Shown here: positions 42,765-53,385 of the stretch, piece after piece | Layout of the letters: the number at the start of each line of letters is the position of its first letter | Numbering within the stretch: position 1 is the stretch's first letter | Source: Lumbricus rubellus | Lineage: Eukaryota > Annelida > Clitellata > Crassiclitellata > Lumbricidae | Direction: 5' to 3' | DNA: 64,000 nucleotides | Assembly: GCA_945859605.1 (NCBI GenBank) | Contig: OX243812.1 | Location: 43,583,009-43,647,008, forward strand | Translations under genes and position numbers: made by a program | The notes under the pieces: model-generated | Database searches by the model: none | Seen by the model: only the letters and a program-made list of their open reading frames with translations | Told to the model about the DNA's origin: nothing

Positions 42765-44042
42765 GCATATTAACATTCTCTGGGTGATTTCGTAGCACGC
42801 AGGCCGCACGAACCGTTTTAATTGGCCGGTTCTAAAAAATGAATATACATGAGCTGTGACGTCACTGCCGTTTCACAAGCTCACACGTAAGTAAAGTAAA
42901 TAAGTGAGTAAGTCTTATATTCTTTAATCTAACAAGGCCTAGCTGCCAAACAGCAAACTTGTGAACAACATTTTAAATATAATTCGGCTATCTAATAAAT
43001 TGTCGGTTAATTAATTCACCACCACAGACAAACCCATCATACGAAATTTTACATGCAAAAATTAATTCACCTTCGGTTACATCTGAAATTAAATATGAAT
43101 TAGAATCGCCATGCGCATTTCACATTTCTAGCGACAACTCGTCTGTAGGCTAGGCGACTCACGCATTGATGAAATAGGAGCTGGTGTCATGAATTTTTGT
43201 TAGCTTAAATGGAAGCTGGATTAATGATTTTCATTCATGTATTTCAACGTGCATCCAACTTCGACTTCAGATGTAAAATTACCTTCAGCCAGCTTCCAAT
43301 TCTCGCTCGTTATTTTCGTCAATCCAGCTTCTATTTCAGATTTAAAAATACCCTCATCCAGCTTCCATTACTAAAGCGTTTTTTTATCAACCCAGCTGTT
43401 ATTTCAGATCTAGAAATATTTTCAGCCAGCTTTTATTTCTCATGCGTTATTTTCGTCAATCCAGCTTCTATTTAACCTGCTAAAAAACCATGATCCAGAT
43501 TCCATTTCTCCTGCGTTTTTTCATCAATCCAACCTATATTTCACCTGTAAAAAACCATCCAGCTAGCTTCCATTTCTCTAACAGCCAGTGAGTAAAATTA
43601 ATAAAAAATATACGTCTCTAAAAACCAGTGAGTAGCCTAAAATACGGCAAACTGAGGCGGTGAAGCAAGTTCAATCAACCGACAAGGTAGAATGCGATGC
43701 ACAATTTTTCAATGGGCTTTTGCAATGGGTTATTGTCAGATTGGATGTATTGACTATATTGATTTTTATCTATTATGCGGGTGTTCCTCCAAGCGGATTG
43801 CAAAAGTCTCATCAGTCTGTTACGGTTTTATGCGAAAGTTGTGAAAAATCACCGAAGTCCGCCATGTTTATCTCGTACGACAACTTACTAGAACGGATAA
43901 GTGCGCATGTCGTTGCTCATGAATATTCATCAACAACTAGAGCGCAAAATACGTTGGTAGCTCACAATGAATATTCATTCTCTGGAACCAACCAATGATA
44001 CGGCGCCTATGCTACGAAATCGCCTAGAGAATGTTAATATGC
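42765..44042. mobile_element. TIR DNA transposon (non-autonomous), 1278 bp, 9-bp TSD
   Basis: 33-bp terminal inverted repeats with two mismatches begin GCATATTAACATTCTCT at both ends. ATCCCGGTA is duplicated at 42756-42764 and 44043-44051. Excising it rejoins the host ORF in frame. No transposase is seen. The interior contains a 68-bp tandem repeat and an (AAGT)n LINE-tail-like piece near 42885. The 9-bp duplication would suit Mutator- or Merlin-like families, but the ends do not let me choose. Confidence 0.88.
43250..43590. repeat. ~68-bp minisatellite, about five units
   Basis: Units starting (A/C)ATCCAGCTTCTATTTCAG begin at 43252, 43321, 43389, 43458 and 43526, spaced 68-69 bp, with scattered mismatches. 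Confidence 0.85.
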
Positions 44043-44051
44043 ATCCCGGTA

Positions 44052-46159
44052 TGCATCGCTCCACTCCTCTGCGACCAGGATGGCGCCCACGAGTCCGGCG
44101 GTCGACGCAGCTGACGCCAAATAGGCTGATGATGCCAGCATCGATATCCGCCTTATCCCAAGGCCTCCATCTCTGATCGGGAGCGAAGCCTGCAACCACT
44201 GCATGTCACTCAGCTCGTTGTTGATGATCTTCTCCAATCCTGTCTTCATTTGATGGTCCATTTCATCGAGTAACGGGTGGTTCCAGCACGGAGAGGTTCG
44301 CAGCATGTAGGTCATTTTTGCTGCACCAAAGCATGATCGTAGCAGCAGTAGTGCTGCTTGTGCCTGGATGTCCGTTAGGTCCTTCAATACTCGATCCAAG
44401 GTGTTGCTATGTTCTTGAAGAGACTCGTCCAGCGCCTTCCCTCTGAAGAGCGGAGCGCCGAGCAGAGTCAATTCGTCCCGATCCCTTCGTCTAAAGTTGT
44501 TAAATTCCACCTCTGTCACCTCGGTCTCCGAAAAGATCTCGCATTTGTGTCTGTTCAGTGAAATGCCGAGTGTGGCTCCAGCTCTTCGATCCTTGCCAAG
44601 TCCTGGCGAACCTCGTTTGCGTTCCCACCCAGGGATAGATCATCCAAATAACCCAATTTGAACTGGGATTGCAGGGATCGCAAGGTCGTCTGCAGCGGCA
44701 GGCAAAACAGCAGAGGTCCCAGCGGATCTCCCTGCTGAGGACCCATCTGCGATCGCACCACGAATCGGCCGAACTGCAGCGTTGATTCTGCCGAGTAAGC
44801 CTGGTGGATGAAGGCATAGAGCTCTGGCATGGTTTCGTGGACTGAGCTCAACATAACATCCCTCCGCATTGAATTGAAGGCATTTGCAAAATCCAATTTA
44901 ATGAAGATCTGGTCATCTTGCATTCTGGTGATGAAATTTCTGGCTGCGTGGACAGCCGCCTCTCCACCTCCGGGAGTTCCAATGCCAACCTGGTGCGGAC
45001 CGAAGAACTGTTCCAGTTTTCCCAAGGCATACTGGTTGGCGCATTTAGCAGCCAGTCTCCGCCATACGTAACCGATGACTATGGGTCTCAGTCCGCCCGA
45101 TTTCTTTGATAGGGCTATGAGAATGCCACCAAACATCAACTCCCGCATCTCACGTGGACATTCACCCCGGAGCATAACGTTGATGAAATCCGTCATGGCC
45201 TGGAGCAATGTACCCGCCGACTCTCTGTTATTTATTAGGTCGAGTAGGTGTTGGGGGCGCAGTCCATCCGGCCCCCCAGCTGACCCCGCCGGGAATAATC
45301 TTATTGCTGCCTCGACTTCTCTCACTGATACCTGAAACGGAGCAGATGGTGATGCCTCAGGTAGGTCTGCCATTTCGTCCATCCAGTTGTTCGGTGGATG
45401 CTTCTCTTGTATGGCTGCGAGTGATTCAGTTGTTGCTACGACTGGGCTTTCTTGGCTGCAGAGGATGCGTGATGCGGCCCGGATGTTGCCCTCCTCCACC
45501 TTAGCATTCACCGCTGCAAGAAATAGCTCTCTAGCGTTGACCCTTTTTCGTGATCCAAACTCAACATCCGCTTCCTGTTCCTCGTCCTTCATGAAATCCT
45601 GATTTTCGATTCGTTTCTTAATCACGCTGGCCATTTTGCGTCTGCGGCCTGCTCTCGGTGGTTGGGCCATGACGATGGATGCAAAGCGCAGCAGCCGGTG
45701 CCAATTCTCAACATTCCTCGGGTTGCTGTTTATGGAATTCAAGATTCCCTCCAGGGCCTGTGAACAGAGGAAACGCGCACCCTTCGGGACATGTTTCATT
45801 ATTCCGCCATGTCTTGGATGTCGGTTTACTCCATCGCCACAGCGCTGTGTCCTTGGATCCGGTGAATCCAGGGGGACGATCCTCCCTGACCCCTCTTGAG
45901 CGACACCGGTCGGTACAGGCCCCGACGCTACTCCTCCACATGGCCTATCGTCTTGTCTCGGTTGAGTGAGCGGTGGCTGTTTCGATCCAGGGCAATGGCT
46001 ATTCCGAGGCCCATGCAGGTGAACGGTGCCGTCACGCAAGTGTAATTGTCTTACCGATAGGCATCGGCTGCACACTCCGCTGGCCTTGATTACACCTTGA
46101 GCAACAGGTGCGTCGTTCTGTGATAGGCCGGTCGCTGATTGGCTGGACCGTCTTGGCAT
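44052..46159 (-). pseudogene. - strand RLE element, N-terminal finger and RT (split by DNA transposon, one frameshift)
   Basis: I choose the ATG at 46159 (MPRRSS). The frame is open for 27 codons further upstream but only from a GTG. Finger: CSRCLSVRQLHLRDG / VHLHGPRNSHCPGS. Then a helical N-domain (FASIVMAQPPRAGRRRKMASVIKKRI), GGLRPIVIGYVWRRL, IKLDFANAFNS, MGPQQGDPLGPLLF and YLDDLSLGG. A single-base shift near 44580, just after the catalytic box, moves reading to the frame with LTLLGAPLFRG and WLQASLPIRDGGLGIRR up to the transposon at 44042. With the C-terminal part it is a full-length ORF with one frameshift and one insertion. Confidence 0.88.
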
Positions 46160-46389
46160 GCCTTTACCTTCTATTATCGTCCATTGAAAATGTGCGAGTA
46201 AAATGCACAAAATACTGACCAAGAGTTGCCGAAATTCCACTGACCCTCCAGCGCTAGCGTGGCACTACACCTGTATCCAGCTGTTTGTCAGAAAAAATTG
46301 TGTGTCTAGTGTGAACTATGCGGTTAAAATCAATCTATCAAGCAGACTCAATACAACAGCGACCAACCACATCGGAGACGAGAACCCAA

Positions 46390-46392
<3 letters not shown>
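46160..46392 (-). promoter_or_regulatory. 5' UTR of the - strand element
   Basis: About 230 bp between the start codon and a TTA array. I see no TGACGTCA here, unlike other copies. The element's 5' border is placed where the TTA run begins. Confidence 0.55.

Positions 46393-46430
<38 letters not shown>
46393..46430. repeat. (TTA)n microsatellite
   Basis: Twelve TTA units, in the orientation expected for - strand insertions. Confidence 0.93.
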
Positions 46431-46661
46431 AAATTATCCGAAGTAGTTCAAAGAGCTAAGGAAACGATTAACTCTAATCACCGGAGACTTTAAGGAGACC
46501 TGTTACCTCTTCCAGCGCCTCTCTACTACCATTCAGCGGTTTAATGCGGTGGCTTTCAGGGGAACTTTTACCCACCAAAATCTTGACGAAGATGAGGCCG
46601 TTCCCATCTCCGGATATTATTTTGAACACCTGAGGGATCATAAATACCTCGGGTAAAAAAA
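46431..46661 (+). pseudogene. + strand 3'-terminal fragment within a TTA block
   Basis: It matches the end of the element at 14413-17945: ELRKRLTLITGD with changes, CYLFQRLSTTIQRFNAVAFRGTFTHQNLDEDEAVP, then CATCTCCGGATATT and the hairpin, then an A-run. About 14 bp around the stop codon are missing. It is one of two insertions whose orientation disagrees with the surrounding microsatellite. Confidence 0.82.
46629..46653 (+). other. Conserved 3' hairpin (CCTGAGG / CCTCGGG)
   Basis: Same stem and GATCATAAATA loop as at 17906-17930, followed by TAAAAAAAAAAA. Confidence 0.8.
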
Positions 46662-46707
46662 AAAAGGTCGATCTCTTTCTTCACGAGCGGTGCGTCCCAG
46701 TATGATT
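46662..46707 (-). repeat. 46-bp inverted-orientation piece of the adjacent element
   Basis: It is identical over 46 bases to 47663-47708 inside the - strand element and is fused to the A-tail of the + strand fragment. This points to a rearrangement or template switch. Confidence 0.88.
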
Positions 46708-46729
46708 ATTATTATTATTATTATTATTA

Positions 46730-46769
<40 letters not shown>

Positions 46770-46848
46770 TCAAGAATCATCTTCTTTCGAGCACAATCAA
46801 TTGCAGTTGTATTGTATTGTTATATTATTATTGTATTGTATTATTATT

Positions 46849-46923
<75 letters not shown>

Positions 46924-46954
46924 TTATTATTAATATTATTATTATTATTAGTTT
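46708..46954. repeat. (TTA)n arrays with degenerate interior
   Basis: TTA blocks at 46704-46770 and 46845-46950 around TGTATTG-rich sequence and a 35-bp unassigned piece. They flank the 3' end of the next - strand element. Confidence 0.9.
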
Positions 46955-49900
46955 TTTTTTTACCCGATCGCATTAAACCGCTGAATGATAGTAGAGAGGC
47001 GCTGGAAGAAGTAACAGGTCTCCTTAGGGTCTCCGGTGATTAGAGTTAATCGTTTCCCTAGCTCTTTGATAAAGTCCATGCCACTGGTATTAATAGGACC
47101 AAGAGTATCGAGAGCCACTGGGACAAAGAGGTAATTTGCTGGAAGCTGGCTGTATTTTGTGTCTTTTCTTGCAGCTGCCAGTTCTGCTGCTGCGCCCGCC
47201 TCGGCCGATTTCGCTTGCAGGTAAGATGGCGCCACAGTATCGATTACGGTGGCGTCCCATACGAGACTGCGTCCTTGATGCCATGGGATTAACGTCAGTC
47301 TGTCGGGTCTCTTTCCATCTGTTCTGGAGATCCCTGGTGGTTCCTTGATGTTGGGCCAACCAGCGCGGGTGAGGCTGCGGCTTATTATGTCGTTCAGCAT
47401 GGCATGTCTAGCGATTCTCCCTGGACCGAGGCCGCATGAAAGACCATGAGAGCCGTCCGCTGTTACCATTGCTCCGCAAGGACAGATGTGTGGCTCGCAG
47501 ATTTTGGTTCCCAAGCGAAGGCCCACCGCTTTTCGTACGGTCTCATCGTCCATCCTCAGTCCGCAAGATGTCACAGGCAGCGCAAACAGCCAGTCGCTGG
47601 CGTGAGGAGCCGCTGTTGCTTTTATCCTCGCTTGATGATGTGCGTCGTCTGATGCCGCTTCCAAAAGGTCGATCTCTTTCTTCACGAGCGGTGCGTCCCA
47701 GTATGATTGTTGATGTGCTGCGTGGTTGTCCGAATGTGTTGTTTCGCTCTCTTCTTTCCATCGCTCTAGCATTGCTTCTGCTCGGGCGTCTGTGATGGAC
47801 TGGTCATATCCCAGCATGATGGACTGGAGGGCGTGGGTGCTTGCAGCGGAGGCCAAAAAGGCAGGGAGCGCAAGCGAGGCCACCCGACGTATGCCCAGTC
47901 CTCCGGTCTTGACTGGCAGAGACGCATGAAGCCATTGGTTGTCGGTCAGATTGATGTTGAGAATTGAGCTCAGACCTTCTCTCTGAATTTCATCATATCT
48001 TTCCAGCAGCACATGCCCACTGCACGGACAGCATCGTAATGTGTGCAGCAGCTTCTGGTAGCACAGTGAACTTCTTAAGAGTACTAGCGCATCGTGCTTG
48101 GATATCCTTTCAAGTCTTGAAATTGCTAGAGTCAATTCCTCGCATCTTGATTGAAGGCTTGCTGTTAGTGCTTCTTCAGATGACAGCGGCGCACCCAACA
48201 AGCAGGCTGTCCTCGGCGCGACGGTGAGGAATTATTGCAGGACCGGATGTTCGATGCATTCGTCTGGGTGTTTGATGAGTTCACATTTTGTGTAATTGAG
48301 TTGTAAACCCATCAGTCGACTCGCTTCCTCCAGTATCCTTATGTCTTCGGCTACAACAGCTGTTCTACCTCCCAGGGACACGTCGTCCAGATAGCCCAGC
48401 GTCAGTTCAGACGCCATCTTCTGCAGGATTGGTTGCAGTGGAAGACAGAACAGCAGTGGTCCAAGGGGGTCACCTTGTTGTGGGCCGACTTGTGAAAGGA
48501 GTGTGTATTGCCCGAACTGTAATATCGTAGCTTCGTCATAGGCGAGTCGGCAGTATGACGTCAGTTCCGGTGCAAATTCTTCTAGCGCTGACATCATGTT
48601 ATTTCTGTACAAGCTGTTAAATGCGTTTGTAAAATCTAATTTTACAAGAATGGAGTCTGCAGGCATTTCCTCAAATAAATCTTCTGGCTGAGTGAACTGC
48701 GGCTTCCGCTCCACCTGCCACACCCACACCGATCTGTTGCGGCGCGAGGAAGGCTGCTGCCTTTGGAAGTGCGTGGGAGCTAGCGCATTTGGATGTTAGT
48801 CTTCGCCAATAGTAACCGATTACTATCGGGCGCAGTCCTCCCGTTTTCTTTCGCAGTGCCATTAGCGTGCCTCCGAATAAGATCGGTTTAATCTGATCTG
48901 GACACGCCCCTGTCAGGAGTAGGTTGACCAGGCCTGTGATAGACGATGTGAGTCCCACTGCGATCTCTGTGCAGCCAATCAGATCCACCAGATGTTGTGG
49001 TCGGATACCGTCCGGACCTCCTGTGGAACCAGCGGGGAAGGATCGAATCTGGCCTCTCACTTGCTCCTCTGTGATCTGTAGAGGCGTTGTTCGGGGTTCA
49101 GGCCAACTAAACGGTCGGTTGCTCGGGGGTTCCGGATGTTTCAGGCGTAGTTCCTTTAGGGTATCCTGGTCTGCCTTCGCCGGTCTGTCGCTTGAGCATA
49201 GAATTCTCACCGCTGCTCTTATGTTTCCGTCCTCCAGCTTTGACGCCACCGCTGCAGCCACTGCTTGGTCATCGCTTTCTTTAGAGTATCCTTTTTCTTT
49301 CTTGTCACTGGGGTCATGTGTTGAAATTTCCGTCCACTTCATTGGCCATTCCGTTTGAAAGCAGTCCACTCTCTTTTTGATTCTTGATGATAAATTGTGG
49401 CGCTTACCGCCCCTTCGTGGTTTCCAGGACACCGGCTGCGAAGGTCATCAGCATGTGCCAGAGTGATGGATTGTCCGCATCTTGAAGGATTTTATTTATG
49501 ATTGAGATCAGCAGTCTTCCAACACTTGGTCTGGCTGCTTTTGGAATGCGCTTGAAGATCTTGTGTGGTAGCGACGGATGGGTGATTTTGTCGTGGACAC
49601 GATTGCCTCCACTGTCTCCCTCTCTGTCAGCCTCAGATCCTCTGGCTTCCTGTTGCAAGAGCGTGGCTGGACCCGCTTGTGATGTACTGCGGATTTCTGA
49701 CTCTTTTACCTTTCTGTTGATGCTGCGATCATCTGGCGCTGAATCCATCTTGTCCAGTTGATGCGGGCCGAGAGGTGGTTTGTGTGAACCGGGGCATGGT
49801 TGGCTTCTGGGTCCATGGAGATGAACCTTTCCATCCCGATTGTGCAGTTGTCTTTCTACTCTGCATACACTGCAGATTCCGCGTGAATTCTGTGATGAAC

Positions 49901-49970
49901 GAGGGGGTGTTGAGGCGTCCAAACCATCGGGTGCTGATTGTGACCCTAGGCGGTCACATTTGCTTGGCAT
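46955..49970 (-). pseudogene. - strand retrotransposon polyprotein, full length with several lesions
   Basis: Sister of the + strand copy at 14827-17872. The start is MPSKCDRL at 49970. Finger CSVCRVERQLHNRDG / VHLHGPRSQPCPGS. Lesions: a 2-base loss near 49420 (the PRRGGKRHNL block), a one-base gain near 48670 (before EEMPADSILVKLDFTNAFNS), and CAA to TAA near 48234 (before FLTVAPR). Intact stretches include GGLRPIVIGYYWRRL, VGPQQGDPLGPLLF, YLDDVSLGG, the knuckle CPCG / GSHGLSC, KRPDRLTLIPW (Gly to Arg next to the catalytic Asp) and WDATVIDT. The end is abnormal: after IQRFNA the sequence jumps directly to CGGGTAAAA of the tail, deleting the C-terminus, the stop region and most of the hairpin. 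Confidence 0.88.
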
Positions 49971-50330
49971 TTCGTAGGTGCATGTCAAAGGCAAATTTTC
50001 GTAGTTTTTCGTAGTCGATTAATAATCCATTAATAATCCAGTGCGACTCCGATTCTATTGTCATGTGTTGAACAGTGAAACAACAGGTGTGTCGATTAAA
50101 CTACAGGTGTGCCATGGGGCATTACCCGCTAGCATTAAGGGTCGTGCTTTTGAGGTACAATTGAGTGAAAACGTGAACGAGAAGGAACAAACCCTGCTAT
50201 CAAATAAGAAGATAGACTTGAAAAGAAACTGTGCAAAAGTGGTTCCAGTAGAAAAAGAGCCTATTACAGACCAATTATCCTCTCCCAGCGTAAACATACC
50301 GCCATCTTGTTTGAAGGGCCGTTCCAGAAT
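49971..50330 (-). promoter_or_regulatory. 5' UTR of the - strand element
   Basis: It matches the 5' UTR at 14417-14826 but lacks the 25-bp duplication and the second palindrome arm. In element sense it begins TCTGGAACGGCC (50317-50328), the exact complement of GGCCGTTCCAGA at the 3' end of sister copies. Confidence 0.75.
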
Positions 50331-50339
50331 CTATTATTA

Positions 50340-50378
<39 letters not shown>
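50331..50378. repeat. (TTA)n microsatellite
   Basis: About 45 bp of TTA between the 5' end of the - strand element and the next repeat. Confidence 0.92.
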
Positions 50379-50379
<1 letters not shown>

Positions 50380-51477
50380 TAGCTGGGGTACCCGGCGTTG
50401 CCCGGAAAATTTAGGCAACAACCCAACCACACCCCACCCCCATCTCAAACCCCACCCGGTACACCCACCCCTCCATCCGCCCCGGCTTCACCCCTCCACG
50501 CCACCTCCACCCCATCCTCACCACACCTCCGCCCCCAGCCCCACCCCGTAAACCCCTCCACCCGCCCCCGCTTTACACCTCCACTCCTCCACCCCACCTC
50601 CACCACCAACCCTCACCACACCCCAACTCCACCCCCTACTCCACCCCCAAACCCCCACCAACCCCGTCCATCCCACCCCGTTCACCCGCCACATCCCACC
50701 CCTCCACCCTCCACCCCACTCCTACTTTCCACCTCAACCCCGAACCCCGAGCCCAAGCTAGTTCCCACCCCACCCACACCTTCCACCAACCAACCAACCC
50801 CCACCCCATCCACGCCCAAAAGCCCCACAACACTCCGACTTCCAATGGTACGCCATCAGTGAAATTTTTGTTTTCGGGGGGAAAAATCCTCCCACCCCAC
50901 CTTCACACCCACCCCCACACCCACCCCAAACTCACCCACCCGACAACACCCCACCACACTCCGACCTCTCTAGCGGTACGCCACCCGTGAAATTTGGGTT
51001 TTCGGGAAAAAATTTCCTCACCCTCCTACCCCTCTACCCCCACCCCCCACCCTCCACGACCCCTTTCACCACAACTCCACAACACGCCACCACTAACTCC
51101 GACCTCCACCGGTAGGTCTACGCGTAAAGCGGATTGGAAAATCATTTGCATCAGCTGCGTTTATATAATGGCCATGCAAGCGTTTAAAAAGGCGTTTAAT
51201 AAACTTAGGGTTTTAGCCCCCACCGTGGCCCCCATGGTGGGGGAGATTCGCCAACCTCTCCACTGGGTGGTTCCGATGGCCTTCGGTCCAGATGCAAAGT
51301 TTGAAATCAATACCTGCATTTTTTTGAAAAAATTGGGGGGGGGGGGTTTCGCCTTCCACCCAGGCCCCATGGTGGAAAAAAATCGCCAACCCCTCCACTG
51401 GGTGTCCGACGCCGAGACGGACAGAGTAATAAAGGTTTGGAGTGAAAAGGTCAAAAACTGTTGAAATGCATTCCGGT

Positions 51478-51522
<45 letters not shown>

Positions 51523-51542
51523 TCTTCTCTTTATTAATATAG

Positions 51543-51543
<1 letters not shown>
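50379..51543 (+). mobile_element. Non-coding interspersed repeat with conserved ends and C-rich core
   Basis: It begins CTAGCTGGGGTACCCGG, an end I recognise from repeats widespread in invertebrate genomes, and finishes CTTTATTAATATAGAT before a TTA array. The core (50420-51110) is a C-rich, strongly strand-biased (CCACCCC)-like minisatellite. A duplicated block with CCCATGGTGG and CGCCAACC(C/T)CTCCACTGGGTG lies at 51226-51275 and 51365-51405. A (CA)n run is at 51481-51519. I cannot name the family. Proline-rich frames through it are not genes. Confidence 0.6.

Positions 51544-51614
<71 letters not shown>
51544..51614. repeat. (TTA)n microsatellite
   Basis: About 70 bp of TTA flanking the 3' end of the next - strand fragment. 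Confidence 0.93.
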
Positions 51615-51616
<2 letters not shown>

Positions 51617-52505
51617 ATCTTTTATTAATTAAACCAAACTTTTTACAAGAAACAGCACAAGAAGATCTTTGTTCTCTAGTTAGCGGTCCACATCACGGAA
51701 CAACTGTGTGAAAGTGCCTCGAAATGCAACTGCGTTAAATTTTTGGGTACAAATTGAGAGGCGCTGGAAAAGATGAGTGGCTTCGAGTGGGTTGCCAGTA
51801 CTAACTGTCAAACGCCGACCCAGTTCAGATAAAAATTCAGAGCCTGATTTGTTGATGGGACCGAGTGCTTCGAGAGCAACAGGGATGAAATCATGTGTTA
51901 CGGGGAGGTTCACGTACTTCACATTTTTTCGTGTTCCAGCCACTTCCGCCACACCCCCGGCTGTAGTCGATGTCACATGGATGTATGAGGTGGCGCACGT
52001 GTGGAGACTAGTGGCATCCCAGGCAATGTATTTGCCTCGCGCCCATGGGATCAATGTCGCGCCATCAGGTCGTTTGCCGTCGGTACGGAACAGGCCAGGC
52101 GGTTCTTTCGTGCTGGGAGTATCAGCTCTCTAGAGGGCCCTCCAGATGATGTCATTAATTGCAAAGTGTCTGCTGGCTCACCTCCCAGATTGTTTGCAGA
52201 CCAAACCGTGGTGTCCTCTGGATCCACCATCTCTCCACACTGGCACTGGTGTGGCGCGTTGAGATTTAGACCCATGCGCAACCCAATCGCAACCCTGACG
52301 GCCTCGTTGCTAAGACCCAATCCTAAAGATATTATTGGCACAGTAGCCATCCAGTCCCCGGCGTGTGGAGATGTCACCGCTCCAAGTCGGGCTCAGCTAA
52401 AGGGGTCGTTGAGTGATTTCCAAACATCTGATTTGTCGCTATGGTCTGTCCCACTTGGTCCACGCATCCTCATCGAAACTCGGATGTGATGTGATGCGGA
52501 ACTGT
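51615..52505 (-). pseudogene. - strand RLE C-terminal fragment
   Basis: It starts near SFDEDAWTKWDRP and has stops and frame changes around 52390-52440 and 52050. Recognisable are SPHAGDWMATVPIISLGLGLS, the knuckle CQCG / GHHGLVC-type remnant (EDTTVWSAN), the PSTKEPPGL-type region, IPWARGKYIAWDATSLHTCATSYI and FRGTFTQLFRDVDR, with the stop at about 51680. A 60-bp 3' UTR leads to the TTA array. It is 5'-truncated and broken. Confidence 0.82.
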
Positions 52506-52565
52506 AAACTGTTATTATTATTATTATAATAAGTCGTATTATTTTTTTTATTAGAGTTATTTTTT
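52506..52565. repeat. Degenerate TTA/T-rich stretch
   Basis: TTATTATTATTATAATAAG followed by T-rich sequence, the 3' tail of the next - strand element. Confidence 0.75.
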
Positions 52566-53385
52566 TTCAAGCTTGAAACCGGACTGATAACAGAAAAGTG
52601 AACAAGCGTAGAGAGCATTGATATCGTCCCCGGGGATTGGTGCAAAAGTACCCCTATAAGTAACTGCATTGAAACGTTGTGTGCAAATAGAAAGTATCTG
52701 GAAGAGGTAGTCAGTTTCTCTTGGGTCACCTGAAACAGCGGCACAACGGCGGTCCAACTCTAATAAAAATTCCTGACCCGCGCTATTGATGGGACCCAAT
52801 GTTTCAACTGCAATTGGTACGAACTCGTGGGAGACAGGAAGAGAAGAGTATTTGTTACACTTTCGATCCGCAGCATATTCGGCAGCACCTCCGGATACAG
52901 TAGATGAGTAGATGACAGACGTAGATAGGAGACAGCACAAGTGTGGATGGCTGTGAAATCCCATGCGATGTATTTTCCTCTGGCCCATGGGACGAGGGTG
53001 TCTCCGTCTGGTCTTTTCCCGTCCGTTCTTATCAGGCCTGGAGGCTCCTCCAAACTCGGGATATTCGCTTTCGCGAGTGCCCTCCATACCAAGTCGTTGA
53101 CCGCAAAGTGTCGGGCTGTTCTTCCAGAAGATCGTCTGCAGACCAACCCGCGGTGTCCTCTTGAGTCGGCGGTCTCTCCGCACTGACACTGGTGTGGTGT
53201 ACACAGGTCCAAACCCAGGCGCAGTCCAACGGCAACCCGGATTGCCTCGTTACTTAGATCTTAGCCGCAGGCGGTCACAGAAATAGTTAAAAGCCAGTCT
53301 CCCGCATGAGGGGAGGTCACCGCAAATAGCCTGGCCATGTTGTCTGGATCGCTGTAGGCGGCTCATACCGCTGCCCTGTCTGCCT
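52557..53385 (-). pseudogene. - strand RLE element, endonuclease domain
   Basis: C-terminal continuation of the ORF at 53386-55351. It has the knuckle CQCG / GHRGLVC (His to Arg in the usual HHG), RTDGKRPDGDTLVPW, IAWDFTAIHTCAVSYL, a frame change near 52900, and ETLGPINSAG to PIPGDDINAL. The usual stop (TGA in the copy ending at 9830) is TGT here, so the frame runs on to 52557. Further breaks lie between 53215 and 53385 (a stop where CGLG of the family stands). The last ~450 bp are the closest match to the chimeric tail at 9456-9890. Confidence 0.85.

Noticed and set aside
43660..43998. 112-codon frame in the 1278-bp TIR element as a transposase
   Set aside because: No DDE or zinc-finger motif. 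It overlaps the right TIR and has no support beyond being open.
50398..50862. Proline/threonine-rich 154-codon frame as a mucin-like or extensin-like protein
   Set aside because: It lies over a CCACCCC minisatellite inside a repeat element. All three frames are open over most of the tract.
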